A stretch of 64,000 nt of DNA from Acidobacteriota bacterium. GTDB taxonomy: Bacteria; Acidobacteriota; Blastocatellia; RBC074. This document shows positions 1-8,585 of the stretch, piece by piece. The DNA lies in the NCBI GenBank assembly GCA_016196035.1, contig JACPYM010000033.1:1-64000 (forward strand). Direction: 5' to 3'. How positions within the stretch are numbered: position 1 is the stretch's first letter; each line of letters starts with the position of its first letter. The translations under genes and the position numbers were made by a program. Under the pieces are notes generated by a model. It was not told where the DNA came from and did no database searches. It saw nothing but the letters and a program-made list of their open reading frames with translations.

Positions 1-1215
1 GTCACCGCGAGTGGGGATAAAACGGCGCGCGTCTGGAACGCGGTGAGTGGGCAGGTGGTAGCCGAGCTCAAAGGCCACACGGCTTCCGTTTTGAGCGCGG
101 CCTACAGTCCGGACGAGCGCTTCATCGTGACCGCGAGTGGGGATAAAACGGCACGCGTCTGGAACGCGGCGAGCGAGCAGACGGTGGCCGAACTCAAAGG
201 CCACGCGGCTTACGTTTTGAAAGCGGCTTACAGTCCTGACGGGCGCTTCATCGTGACCGCGAGTTTTGATAAAACCGCGCGCGTCTGGAACGTGGCGAGT
301 GGGCAGGTGGTGACCGAACTCAAAGGCCACGCGGCTTCCGTCACTAGCGCGGCCTACAGTCCAGACGGGCGCTTTATCGTCACCGCCAGTGACGATAAAA
401 CGGCGCGCGTCTGGAACGCGGCGAGTGGGCAGGTGGTGGCCGAACTCAAAGGCCACACGGCTTACGTTAGAAGCGCGGCTTACAGTCCGGACGGGCGCTT
501 CATCGTCACCGCCAGTGACGATAAAACGGCGCGCGTCTGGAACGCGGCGAGTGGGCAGGTGGTGGCTGAACTCATAGGCCACACGGATTCCGTTAATGGC
601 GCGGCCTACAGTCCGGACGGGCGCTTCATCGTCACCGCGAGTGGGGAATTGGATTGGTCAAGAAACGACAACACGGCACGCGTCTGGAACGCGGCGAGCG
701 GGCGGGAGGTGGCCGAACTCAAAGGCCACACGGATTCGGTCACTAGCCCGGCCTATAGTCCGGACGGGCGCTTCATCGTCACCACGAGTGACGATAGAAC
801 GGCGCGCGTCTGGAACGCGGCGAGTGGGCAGATGGTGGCCGAACTCAAAGGCCACACGGCTCCCGTTTTGAGCGCGGCCTACAGTCTGGACGGGCGCTTC
901 ATCGTCACCGCCAGTTCTGATCGCACGGCGCGGATCTGGAACGCGGTGAGTGGGCAGGTAGTGGCCGAACTCAAAGGCCACACGGCTCCCGTTTTGAGCG
1001 CGGCCTACAGTCCGGACGGGCGCTTCATCGTGACCGCGAGTGCCGATAAAACGGCGCGCATTTGGCAGCAGGAGATGTTTGAACCGTTTGAAGCGACATT
1101 GGAACGCTTGCGCCGCCTGTCGCCGCGTGCGTTGACGGAAGCGGAACGCGCCCGCTACTTGCCCGATGCGCTGCCCGCCAACCGGCAGCGCAAACCGGCG
1201 CAGGGACGGCGGTAA
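1..1215 (+). CDS. WD40 beta-propeller protein, 5' end outside window
   Basis: The reading frame is open from base 1, so the gene starts upstream of the window; an in-frame GTG at 43 is only an internal codon. The visible 404 residues are one partial and eight full WD40 repeats of about 42 residues, each with the pattern ELKGH, AAYSPDGRFIVTAS, DKTARVWNA. The fifth full repeat carries a short insertion (GELDWSRNDN) in the loop before TARVW. The protein ends in a charged tail (LSPRALTEAERARYL) of the kind seen at the end of WD40-containing STAND or kinase-linked proteins. WD40 propellers are protein-binding platforms; the missing N-terminus probably carries the effector or NTPase domain, which is inference. 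The repeats are nearly identical in DNA as well as protein, suggesting recent unit duplication or gene conversion. Confidence 0.9.
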   Translation, partial: VTASGDKTARVWNAVSGQVVAELKGHTASVLSAAYSPDERFIVTASGDKTARVWNAASEQTVAELKGHAAYVLKAAYSPDGRFIVTASFDKTARVWNVASGQVVTELKGHAASVTSAAYSPDGRFIVTASDDKTARVWNAASGQVVAELKGHTAYVRSAAYSPDGRFIVTASDDKTARVWNAASGQVVAELIGHTDSVNGAAYSPDGRFIVTASGELDWSRNDNTARVWNAASGREVAELKGHTDSVTSPAYSPDGRFIVTTSDDRTARVWNAASGQMVAELKGHTAPVLSAAYSLDGRFIVTASSDRTARIWNAVSGQVVAELKGHTAPVLSAAYSPDGRFIVTASADKTARIWQQEMFEPFEATLERLRRLSPRALTEAERARYLPDALPANRQRKPAQGRR

Positions 1216-1228
1216 TCGGCATGGCTGC

Positions 1229-1652
1229 TCAGTCGGTTTTGATTTCGTAACGGTGCGGCGGCGAGAGCAAGATCACCGTCTGGTCTAGGTAATCGTAAAT
1301 GACCCGGAAATTGTTGGTCACATCGCGGCCCAGCACGGAAAGGTCGGAGCTTTCATACTCGGTGAAGACGTGGAAGTGACCGCGCACCTGGATCAGCCGT
1401 CCGAGATCATTTTTGAAGCCGAGTTGCGTATTGACTTTGATGGAGCCGGTGATGCCGCCTACACCTTCGAGTGGGAGTGAGTCGTCTTCCGGTAAAGCCA
1501 AGGGGCGCAGCAGCGTCAGAAATGACGCGCTCAGCACGGTGCGGTCTGCGCCGCCATCAAGTAAGAAAGGAACGTAAGAAAGGAACGCCCGCCCATTTAC
1601 CATCAGGACATAGGACGTAGCCCGGCACCGCAGGGCCTGACCTCGCCATCAC
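1229..1652 (-). pseudogene. Retropepsin-like aspartic protease, frameshifted near its N-terminus
   Basis: The downstream frame (open from about 1603) contains PFLLDGGADRTVLSASFL, which resembles the single D-[ST]-G-A active site of retropepsin-like proteases; here G replaces S/T. The natural N-terminus lies in another frame: GTG at 1652 or ATG at 1649 gives MARSGPAVPGYVLCPDGKW followed by AGVPFL, then runs into a stop. Removing one copy of a 13-bp tandem duplication (1561-1586) joins both parts into one frame reading VPFLLDGGADRTVLS. The gene begins about 20 bp after the stop of the DUF5678-like gene and is very probably cotranscribed with it. As it stands the product is either truncated at about 30 residues or made from an internal start lacking a clear ribosome site. 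The rest (GRLIQVRGHFHVFTEYESS, LGRDV) fits the usual protease fold. Confidence 0.7.
1561..1586. repeat. 13-bp perfect tandem duplication
   Basis: GTAAGAAAGGAAC occurs twice back to back (1561-1573 and 1574-1586). Thirteen is not a multiple of three, so the duplication shifts the reading frame of the protease-like gene; deleting either copy restores it. Confidence 0.95.
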
Positions 1653-1672
1653 CAAAGAGCTTCCAGGAGCCG

Positions 1673-1969
1673 TTAAAACGCATAGATGCGGTGCGCTTTC
1701 TCTTTCAGGATGTAGTGAACGAAAGGGTGATCTTCGGGATGCCGCACTTGTGCTTGCTGTCTGACCTCTTCGGGGCTATCGCCCACAAACAGTTCGCCCC
1801 CGGCAACGGCAAGATGACGCCCCCGGTAGCGATTGAAGACATCCAGTTCCACCGCGTGTGCGCTAAACCACGCCAGATTGCGCTCGAACTGCTCCGATTG
1901 GCGCTGCAATTCAGACGGCATTGGCACTTCTTCAATCGTCAGAATTTGAGTTGGTTGTTTCGTTTTCAT
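1673..1969 (-). CDS. Small DUF5678-like protein
   Basis: A 98-residue soluble protein. Its second half has the pattern YRGRHLAVAGGELFVGDSPEE followed by a short helix and HPEDHPFVHYI, which resembles DUF5678-type proteins (a small alpha/beta unit with Y-x-G-x-x-A-V and a conserved HP-D-PF-V element). The biochemical role of that family is not established. It is the first gene of a two-gene unit: the retropepsin-like gene follows after about 20 bp on the same strand, a pairing that suggests a joint function, possibly a regulated protease. The start at 1969 is almost back to back with the upstream boundary of the divergent enolase-superfamily gene, so promoters for both directions must lie between about 1970 and 2100. 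Confidence 0.65.
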   Translation of the reverse strand: MKTKQPTQILTIEEVPMPSELQRQSEQFERNLAWFSAHAVELDVFNRYRGRHLAVAGGELFVGDSPEEVRQQAQVRHPEDHPFVHYILKEKAHRIYAF

Positions 1970-2100
1970 AGGTGAATGATCTACATCGTGAAAATCTTTC
2001 GAGGCGCTTTACCCTCCGGCTGTGCATTCTACGCGAAACGAGTGCAAAATGCCGCCCGGCTTTTCGCTCGACTCCATATTACTTCACGAGGGCATTCACG

Positions 2101-3342
2101 ATGACGCACACCCGCCGCCACTTTCTCAAAACCAGCGCCGCGCTGCCTGTATTCACGCTGGCGCAAACCAAAGACCGCACGAATGGCTTGGCCGCCAAAC
2201 TCGCCGCCGCGATGGATGCGCCTGTCTTGCGCGCCGAACTGTTCAAACAACCGGTCAAAATCGCCGCCCTCGAATTGCTCAAACACGGCAACCACTTCCT
2301 CATTCGTGCGCGTTCGACCGACGGCGCGGAAGGCTCGGCGGGTGCGCACGATGCGGTGATGGAGACGACCTATCCGATCCTGCTCAAACGCGTCGCGCCC
2401 TATTTCATCGGCAAAGACGCGCGGCAGTTGGAGGAGCTTATCCAGGGGGTCTATCTGCGCGATTCGAATTACAAATGGCAGGGGCTGCCGTTCTGGGTCT
2501 GCGTCGCCGGCGTAGAGCTTGCCATTCTCGATCTGCTGGGCAAGGTGGCAAACAAACCCCTCGGCGCGTTGCTGGGCGGCGTCGTGCGGCAGGAAATCGC
2601 CGTCTATCGCGCCAGCGGCAATCGCGGCAATACGCCTGAAGCCGAGATCGAATACCTGCAAAAAATCCAAGCCGAGACCGGCGCGCAGGCGATCAAGTAT
2701 CGGCTGGGCGCGCGGATGCGTTACGACGACGCTTCGACCAAACGCGATCTGGCGCTGGCGCCGCTGGTGCGCAAAACCTTTGACGACAAGATGACGATCT
2801 ATGCCGACGCGAATGGTTCGTATGACGTACCGATGGCCATCAAAATCGGCCACGTGCTCGAAGCGCAGAAGTTCCGGTTTATGGAAGAGCCGGTGCCCTT
2901 TGATTATTACGACGAAACGAAACAGGTCGCCGAGGGCTTGAAGATTTCGATTGCGCTGGGCGAACAGGAAAGCAGTCTGCGCAGCTTCCGCCGCATCATC
3001 GAAAACGGCGTCGCGCGCATCGTGCAGCCGGACTTGCTTTATTTCGGCGGGCTGACGCGCTCGATCAAAGTCGCGCGGATGGCGGCGGCGGCGGGTTTGG
3101 AGTGTACGCCGCACATGTCGGGCGGAGGCTTGGGGTATCTCTACATCGCGCACTTTGCCTCGTGCGTGCCCAATTGCGGGCCGCATCAGGAATACAAGGG
3201 CGAGGGCGAGACGCTGCCGGTCGAATGCGCGACCTCTTCGTTGAAGAGCGAAAAGGGCGTGATGAAGATTCCGAGCGGGCCGGGGTTGGGTGTGACGATT
3301 GATCCTGATTTGCTGAAACGGGCGGTGGTGGTAACAGCATAA
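2101..3342 (+). CDS. Mandelate racemase/muconate lactonizing enzyme family protein, Tat-exported
   Basis: The chosen ATG gives 413 residues beginning MTHTRRHFLKTSAALPVF, a twin-arginine signal; the frame is open upstream to 1972 but that part looks non-coding. The enolase-superfamily barrel is clear: a lysine in the base position (QAIKYRLGARM, about residue 200), metal ligands in YADANGSYD, FMEEPVPFDYYDE and ALGEQESS, and a late His in LECTPHMSGGG. These enzymes abstract the alpha-proton of a carboxylate to isomerise, dehydrate or racemise sugar acids or related acids. The exact substrate cannot be read from the sequence. A periplasmic location is unusual for the superfamily but common for Tat-tagged acidobacterial and planctomycetal members. 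The gene stands alone; a strong hairpin follows within 10 bp of its stop. Confidence 0.88.
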   Translation: MTHTRRHFLKTSAALPVFTLAQTKDRTNGLAAKLAAAMDAPVLRAELFKQPVKIAALELLKHGNHFLIRARSTDGAEGSAGAHDAVMETTYPILLKRVAPYFIGKDARQLEELIQGVYLRDSNYKWQGLPFWVCVAGVELAILDLLGKVANKPLGALLGGVVRQEIAVYRASGNRGNTPEAEIEYLQKIQAETGAQAIKYRLGARMRYDDASTKRDLALAPLVRKTFDDKMTIYADANGSYDVPMAIKIGHVLEAQKFRFMEEPVPFDYYDETKQVAEGLKISIALGEQESSLRSFRRIIENGVARIVQPDLLYFGGLTRSIKVARMAAAAGLECTPHMSGGGLGYLYIAHFASCVPNCGPHQEYKGEGETLPVECATSSLKSEKGVMKIPSGPGLGVTIDPDLLKRAVVVTA

Positions 3343-3347
3343 TCACG

Positions 3348-3426
3348 TCTCCCACGAAGAGACACGAAGGGGACACGAAGACTGGTTGATTATCTTCGTG
3401 TCCCCTTCGTGTGCCTTCGTGGGAGA
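3348..3426. repeat. Intergenic inverted repeat, 34-bp arms
   Basis: Arms 3348-3381 and 3393-3426 are complementary except for two positions, with an 11-nt loop. The sequence is rich in CACGAAG units. It lies directly after the enolase-superfamily gene and could act as a terminator, but no T-run follows the stem. Confidence 0.9.
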
Positions 3427-3513
3427 TTGTTGTGGCGGTTGGCAAAGTTGAGCCGCCTTCGGCCATTTGTTAAGCTCCCGGCTCCGCATCTCCCCACTTC
3501 AAGCAAGAAATGT

Positions 3514-6500
3514 ATGAGCAAACAAACATTGGTTCTGATTGGTCTGTTCGTGTTCGGCGCAGTGTGCAGCCTGACTACCACGCGCGGCGCGCAATCGGCG
3601 GCGCAGCAGGACGCGTTGAACAAACGCGAGGCGCTCTATCGCCGCAACAACCTCGGCGTCGCGTGGCTGGAGCAGTTCAAACACGAAGAAGCCGTCAAAG
3701 AGTTTCAACAGGCGCTGGCCGCCGATCCGCAATTCGCTGTTGCACGCATCAATCTGGCGCTGGCGTATACCTTCTTAAACGATTCGCCGAAAGCGCTGGC
3801 CGAGGCGAAGAAGGCCGTCGAGGTTGCGCCCAATCATCCATCGGCGCAATACGCGCTGGGCTTGGCCTTGCGCGCCGAAAAGCAATATGACGAAGCGCTG
3901 GCGGCGTTTGGCAAAGTGCTGGCGCTTGATCCGCAAGACCCGGCGGCGAACATTCAGACCGGGCAGTTGTTCGCGCAAAAGCAGCAATACGACGCGGCGA
4001 TCAAGGCTTTCCAGCTTGCCCTGAACAGCGAGCCGTACAACCAGACGGCGGCGTATAACCTGGCCCAGGCGTATCTGCGTTCGGGCAAACAGGCGGACGG
4101 GCAAAAGTATCTCGCCGTGTTTCAAAAGCTGCGCGCGTCTGGTTATGCGACTTCGCTGGGCAACGTGTACGGCGAGAAAGGGAAGTATGCCGAGGGCGTC
4201 ATCACTGCAGGCGCGGAACCGGAATTGGTGAGCAAGGAAAGCGCGGTGAAGTTCGTAGATGCGACGGCGGCGCTGGGCCTGAACGTCAAGACGACCGTCA
4301 AACCGCTGAGTGGCGTGCTGGGCCGCAAGCTCAATAAAGCCGAATTCAACGACGCGCTCAAACGCGAATTGGTTGCGCCCTTCAGCGTCAACGTAGACTT
4401 GGGCGATTACGACGGCGACCACAAACTCGACGTGCTGGTCGCGGGGCTGGAGGGTGAAAAGCCCTTCATCAAACTGCTGCACAACGAAGGCGGCAAATTC
4501 GCCGAGGTGACGGCGGCGGCCAAGCTGACGACAACGAAGCCGGTCAGCGGCGGCGTGTTTGGCGATTTCGACAACGACAACAAAACTGATCTGATCGTCT
4601 TCGGCTATCAAACACTGGCGCTCTGGCGCAACAACGGCGACGGCACCTTTGCGGATGTGACGGCGAAAGTGGGCTTGCCTGCGAATTACGCCGACTGGGC
4701 GCTGACGGCGGCCTGGGTAGATGCCGATCACGATGGCGACCTGGATTTATTCGTCGGCAACTTTGCCGATCTGAGCGCGTGGCCGAATGCGGCGGACAGC
4801 AGTGTCTTTCCGGATGATTTTGCAGGCGCGGAGAACAAATTCTTTCGCAACAACGGCAACGGTACGTTCACCGATGACACCGCGAAGGCCGGCTTGGGCG
4901 GCGGCAAGCTGAAGACGACGGCGGTGGTCTGCACTGATTACGATAACCAGCGCGACGTGGATTTTTTTGTGGTGAACTATGACGGGCCGTCGCAGTTGCT
5001 GGCGAATCAGCGCGATGGCACATTCAAGTTGGTTTCCTCTGAAGCAGTCATTCCTGACCGCCAGCCAGCTTTAAGTGTAGGGGCAGGCGATCTCAATAAA
5101 GATGGCTACACGGATTTTTATTTGCCGGGCCGTGGCGAAGCTCATTGGAAAATCAGCGATGGTCACCGTGCGTTTCGCCAAGCCTCATCTTTTGATGCAG
5201 GCACCGCTGGGATTTTGTTTGAGGCTTATGCAGCACGGATAGCGGACTTAGATAACGACGGCATCCTTGATGTAGTTGAGTTAGATAAAGACTGGCTGCG
5301 TGTCCGACACTACCGACCCTCCTCCGATGGGCGCTCAGTCTGGGTTGCTGGGGCCAGCGAGCGCGTAGGCAGCGATACACGTGCTTTTGCGCTTGGTGAT
5401 CTCGCTGGCGATGGAATGCTTGATTTCATCACAGTGAAAAATGATGGGACATTGATCGCTTTCAAAACTGAAGGAGCCAGCAATAACCTTGTGCGCCTGA
5501 ATCTCACCGGCCGCACCAGCAATCGCAGCGCCATCGGCACGAAAGCCGAACTGCGTAGCGGCAGTTTGCGCCAAAAGCTCGAAGTCTATGCCTCTTCGCC
5601 CGCGCCAGCCGCGACTGGGCTGATGTTTGGGTTGGGCTTCCGCACGCAAGTAGACGCGCTGCAATTGATCTGGCCCGCCGGAATCGTGCAATCCGAATTG
5701 GCCATCAAACCGGGCGACAATACGTTTGAAGAATTGGATCGCAAGGGTACGTCGTGTCCGTTGCTGTATGCGTGGAATGGCAGCGAATACAGCTTCGTTA
5801 CCGATTTTCTGGGCGGTTCGGCGCTTGGCTTTTTGGAAGAGCCGGGCGTGTGGAATTACCCCGACACTGATGAATACGTGCGGGTCACGGGCGAACAGTT
5901 GCGCGCGCGCGACGGCGTCTATTCGCTGCGAATGAACAACCAGTTGGAAGAGGTGATTTACTTCGACGCGGTCAAGCTGCTGGCGGTGGATCATCCGGCC
6001 AACGTAGACGTTTATCCAAACGAACGGCTGATGCCCACGCCGCCTTATCCAACGTTCAAAGTCTATTCAACCCGCAACCCACAACCGCCACTCAGCGCGG
6101 TGGATGAGGCGGGTCGCGATGTGCTGCCGCTGTTGACGCAGGTTGACCGGCGCTATCCCGAAGCTTTCGACAAGCTGCCGTTCAAAGGCTACGCGCGCGA
6201 ACACACGCTGACGCTTGATCTGGGTGCGCGGGCCAAAGACGCTCGGCGCGTGTTGTTGTTGCTGACGGCGTGGATTGATTACGCCGATTCGACTGCGAAC
6301 CGGGCGGCGGCGCAGGCGGGCGTGAAGCTGATCCCACCGTATCTGCAAGTCAAAAACGCGCGCGGCGAATGGGAGACGGCTATCGCGCAGATGGGTTTCC
6401 CAGCGGGCTTGCCCAAAACGATGACGGTCGAATTGCCGAAGGATGCGCTGTGCCATTCAACGCAAGTGCGCATCGTGACCAGCATGCGCATTTACTGGGA

Positions 6501-7053
6501 TCAAATTTTGACGGCTGTTAATAACGAAGTTGTGAGCAACGATCAATCAAACCTGCGCGTGACGACGTTGCAACCGCAACAGGCCGAATTGCGCTGGCGC
6601 GGCTTCCCGCGTGAATACACGCCGGATGGGCGTCTGCCGAAGCTGTACGATTATCGTGTGATCGAACCGGTTGCGCCGTGGAAGGCGCATTTGGGCAATT
6701 ACACGCGGCTCGGCGATGTGCGCCCGTTGGTGTTGGCGGTGGATGATCAATACGTCATCACGCGCAACGGCGATGAGCTACAGGTGGATTTCGACGCGCG
6801 CAAACTGCCCGCGCTGCCTGCCGGTTGGAAGCGCGATTTTCTGGTTTATGCTGACGGCTTCGGCAAAGACATGGACATCAATTCGGCGCGGCCCGACACC
6901 ATCGGCGAATTGCCGTATCACCGGATGAAAGCCTATCCGTATGCACCGGGCGATGCCTATCCGAACGATGCCGCGCATCAGGCTTATTTGCGGCAATACA
7001 ACACGCGCACGGTGCGCGATCAGCAGGCGGCGCGCTGGCAGGCGGTGCGCTAA
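3514..7053 (+). CDS. Secreted TPR / FG-GAP / ASPIC-UnbV repeat protein
   Basis: A 1179-residue protein starting at the ATG of MSKQTLVLIGLFVFGAVCSL, a good signal peptide. Residues about 35-200 are TPR units (NLGVAWLEQFKHEEAVKEF, ALGLALRAEKQYDEALAAF). From about 270 to 650 there are calcium-type FG-GAP/VCBS repeats (DLGDYDGDHKLDVLVAG, DFDNDNKTDLIVFG, DADHDGDLDLFVGNF, DLNKDGYTDFYLPG). Around residues 675-750 is an ASPIC/UnbV segment (GTKAELRSGSLRQKLEVY, LIWPAG), followed by a conserved C-terminal region of about 430 residues of unknown function. Such proteins are secreted beta-propellers common in Acidobacteriota; the function is probably binding or cell-surface assembly and no catalytic residues can be named. 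Bases 5041-5490 are visibly less GC-rich than the rest of the gene. A hairpin follows the stop. Confidence 0.85.
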   Translation: MSKQTLVLIGLFVFGAVCSLTTTRGAQSAAQQDALNKREALYRRNNLGVAWLEQFKHEEAVKEFQQALAADPQFAVARINLALAYTFLNDSPKALAEAKKAVEVAPNHPSAQYALGLALRAEKQYDEALAAFGKVLALDPQDPAANIQTGQLFAQKQQYDAAIKAFQLALNSEPYNQTAAYNLAQAYLRSGKQADGQKYLAVFQKLRASGYATSLGNVYGEKGKYAEGVITAGAEPELVSKESAVKFVDATAALGLNVKTTVKPLSGVLGRKLNKAEFNDALKRELVAPFSVNVDLGDYDGDHKLDVLVAGLEGEKPFIKLLHNEGGKFAEVTAAAKLTTTKPVSGGVFGDFDNDNKTDLIVFGYQTLALWRNNGDGTFADVTAKVGLPANYADWALTAAWVDADHDGDLDLFVGNFADLSAWPNAADSSVFPDDFAGAENKFFRNNGNGTFTDDTAKAGLGGGKLKTTAVVCTDYDNQRDVDFFVVNYDGPSQLLANQRDGTFKLVSSEAVIPDRQPALSVGAGDLNKDGYTDFYLPGRGEAHWKISDGHRAFRQASSFDAGTAGILFEAYAARIADLDNDGILDVVELDKDWLRVRHYRPSSDGRSVWVAGASERVGSDTRAFALGDLAGDGMLDFITVKNDGTLIAFKTEGASNNLVRLNLTGRTSNRSAIGTKAELRSGSLRQKLEVYASSPAPAATGLMFGLGFRTQVDALQLIWPAGIVQSELAIKPGDNTFEELDRKGTSCPLLYAWNGSEYSFVTDFLGGSALGFLEEPGVWNYPDTDEYVRVTGEQLRARDGVYSLRMNNQLEEVIYFDAVKLLAVDHPANVDVYPNERLMPTPPYPTFKVYSTRNPQPPLSAVDEAGRDVLPLLTQVDRRYPEAFDKLPFKGYAREHTLTLDLGARAKDARRVLLLLTAWIDYADSTANRAAAQAGVKLIPPYLQVKNARGEWETAIAQMGFPAGLPKTMTVELPKDALCHSTQVRIVTSMRIYWDQILTAVNNEVVSNDQSNLRVTTLQPQQAELRWRGFPREYTPDGRLPKLYDYRVIEPVAPWKAHLGNYTRLGDVRPLVLAVDDQYVITRNGDELQVDFDARKLPALPAGWKRDFLVYADGFGKDMDINSARPDTIGELPYHRMKAYPYAPGDAYPNDAAHQAYLRQYNTRTVRDQQAARWQAVR

Positions 7054-7096
7054 ACGGATTGCAGATTTGAGATTGGTGATGGGAGATTCGGTTTAT

Positions 7097-7179
7097 GCCA
7101 CAGAGTCACAGAGGCACAGAGAAAAACCAGCGGTTGATGCTTGTATTTGACTTGCTCTGTGTCTCTGTGACTCTGTGGC
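7097..7179. repeat. Intergenic inverted repeat, 25-bp arms
   Basis: Arms 7097-7121 and 7155-7179, built of CACAGAG units, pair with one G:T mismatch around a 33-nt loop. The element sits between the TPR/ASPIC gene and the PA14 gene, close upstream of the PA14 start. Confidence 0.9.
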
Positions 7180-7205
7180 AGAGGCTGGTTGTTGAGGTGA
7201 GAGCG

Positions 7206-8537
7206 ATGATGCAAGTGAAGAGAACCGCGTTGATGTTGGTTGTGTTGCTTGGTGGTTGGGTTACCTGCGTGGCGCACGCCCAAGCTACGAATCGCCGTTG
7301 CGCGCCGCCTGTGCCCGTGGCGCAAGACCGCTGGCGCGGCGAATACTTTGCCAATCGCAATTTGAGCGGCGCGCCGGTGCTGGTGCGCGATGAAGGCGTG
7401 GGCGATCTGTTTTTTGATTGGGGGCTGAATGCGCCGGACAGCGAATGCAGCCTGCCGGTGGATGACTTTTCGGCGCGCTGGGCGCGCACGCTGACGTTTT
7501 CGCCGGGCACGTACCGCTTCACCGTGACAGCGGATGACGGTGTGCGCGTGCTGATTGACGACCGCGTGGTGATTGACGAATGGCACGAGCAGGCAATGTT
7601 GACGCGCGTCGCTGACGTAGACCTGACCGGCGGCGCGCATCGCCTCGTGGTCGAATACTTTGAGCATCTGGGCAGCGCGGCCATCAAATTTAATTGGAGC
7701 CGCACGCCCTGTCTCGCCAAGGTCGCCATTGACCATTGGCGCGGCGAATATTTTGCCAACCGCGAACTGAATGGTCAGCCGTTGATGGTGAGTGACGATG
7801 GCATGGGCTTTTTAGATTTCCCCTGGGGACTGGCGGGGCCGAGCGCAAGTTGTTTGCGGTTGACCGATAATTTTTCGGCGCGTTGGACACGCACCTTCGC
7901 CTTTGCGCCGGGTTACTACCGGTTCAAGGTCAATGCCGATGACGGCGTGCGGCTGTTTATTGATAAGCAGTTGAAGCTCGACCAGTGGATGCCGCAGCGG
8001 GGCGAACACGTGGTGGATGTCGAACTCGGCGGCGGCAATCATCAACTGGTGCTCGAATACTTTGAACAATACGGCAGCGCCGAGGTGGGTTTGCGTTGGG
8101 AGCGGCATCCTTGTTTGGCGACCGTCGCCGCCGATCATTGGAAGGGCGAATATTTTGCCGCCAGCGATTTAACCGGCCCGCCGTTGCAAATCCGCGATGA
8201 AGGCGACGGCCCATTGGAACTGGCTTTTGACAAAGCGGGCGACAAGCAAGGCTGCCTCAAGCGCGAGGAATTTTCGGCGCGTTGGACGCGCAAGGCAACG
8301 TTTGCCAACGGCACTTATCGCTTCACCGTTGAGTCTCGCGAAAGGGTGCGCTTTTTGCTGGATGGCGAAACGTTGGTGCATCAGTGGCAGGAACCGAAAG
8401 CTTCGCCGACGACAATGGAGGTGGTCGTGCCTGCGGGCAATCACCGGCTGACGCTGGAATACGCCAAAGTGCCAGGCGCGGGCGCGGTGCGGTTGCGTTG
8501 GGAAGCGGTGGCGCGGTCGGCTTCGGTAAAACGGTAG
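7206..8537 (+). CDS. Secreted protein of three tandem PA14 domains
   Basis: The start at 7206 (or the adjacent ATG at 7209) is preceded by GAGG and gives a signal peptide (RTALMLVVLLGGWVTCVAHA). The mature protein is three PA14-like modules of about 135 residues beginning near residues 40, 175 and 315, each opening with W-[RK]-G-E-Y-F-A and carrying FSARWTR, Y-R-F-x-V, DDGVR-[VL]-[LF]-ID and a closing VEYFE- or EYAK-type strand. The third copy is the most diverged (ESRERVRFLLDGETL). PA14 domains are beta-barrels usually binding carbohydrate, so this is probably an exported glycan-binding protein; no catalytic domain is present. It is codirectional with the preceding TPR/ASPIC gene and converges on the kinase gene, with 48 bp between the stops. 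Confidence 0.88.
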   Translation: MMQVKRTALMLVVLLGGWVTCVAHAQATNRRCAPPVPVAQDRWRGEYFANRNLSGAPVLVRDEGVGDLFFDWGLNAPDSECSLPVDDFSARWARTLTFSPGTYRFTVTADDGVRVLIDDRVVIDEWHEQAMLTRVADVDLTGGAHRLVVEYFEHLGSAAIKFNWSRTPCLAKVAIDHWRGEYFANRELNGQPLMVSDDGMGFLDFPWGLAGPSASCLRLTDNFSARWTRTFAFAPGYYRFKVNADDGVRLFIDKQLKLDQWMPQRGEHVVDVELGGGNHQLVLEYFEQYGSAEVGLRWERHPCLATVAADHWKGEYFAASDLTGPPLQIRDEGDGPLELAFDKAGDKQGCLKREEFSARWTRKATFANGTYRFTVESRERVRFLLDGETLVHQWQEPKASPTTMEVVVPAGNHRLTLEYAKVPGAGAVRLRWEAVARSASVKR

Positions 8538-8585
8538 CACGCCAAACTCTGGTCAAAACTCATTGGAACAGTGTTTACCACTGCC

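Noticed and set aside
2029-3186. 385-aa open frame antisense to the enolase-superfamily gene
   Set aside because: No domain, no ribosome site, and the forward gene has all active-site motifs.
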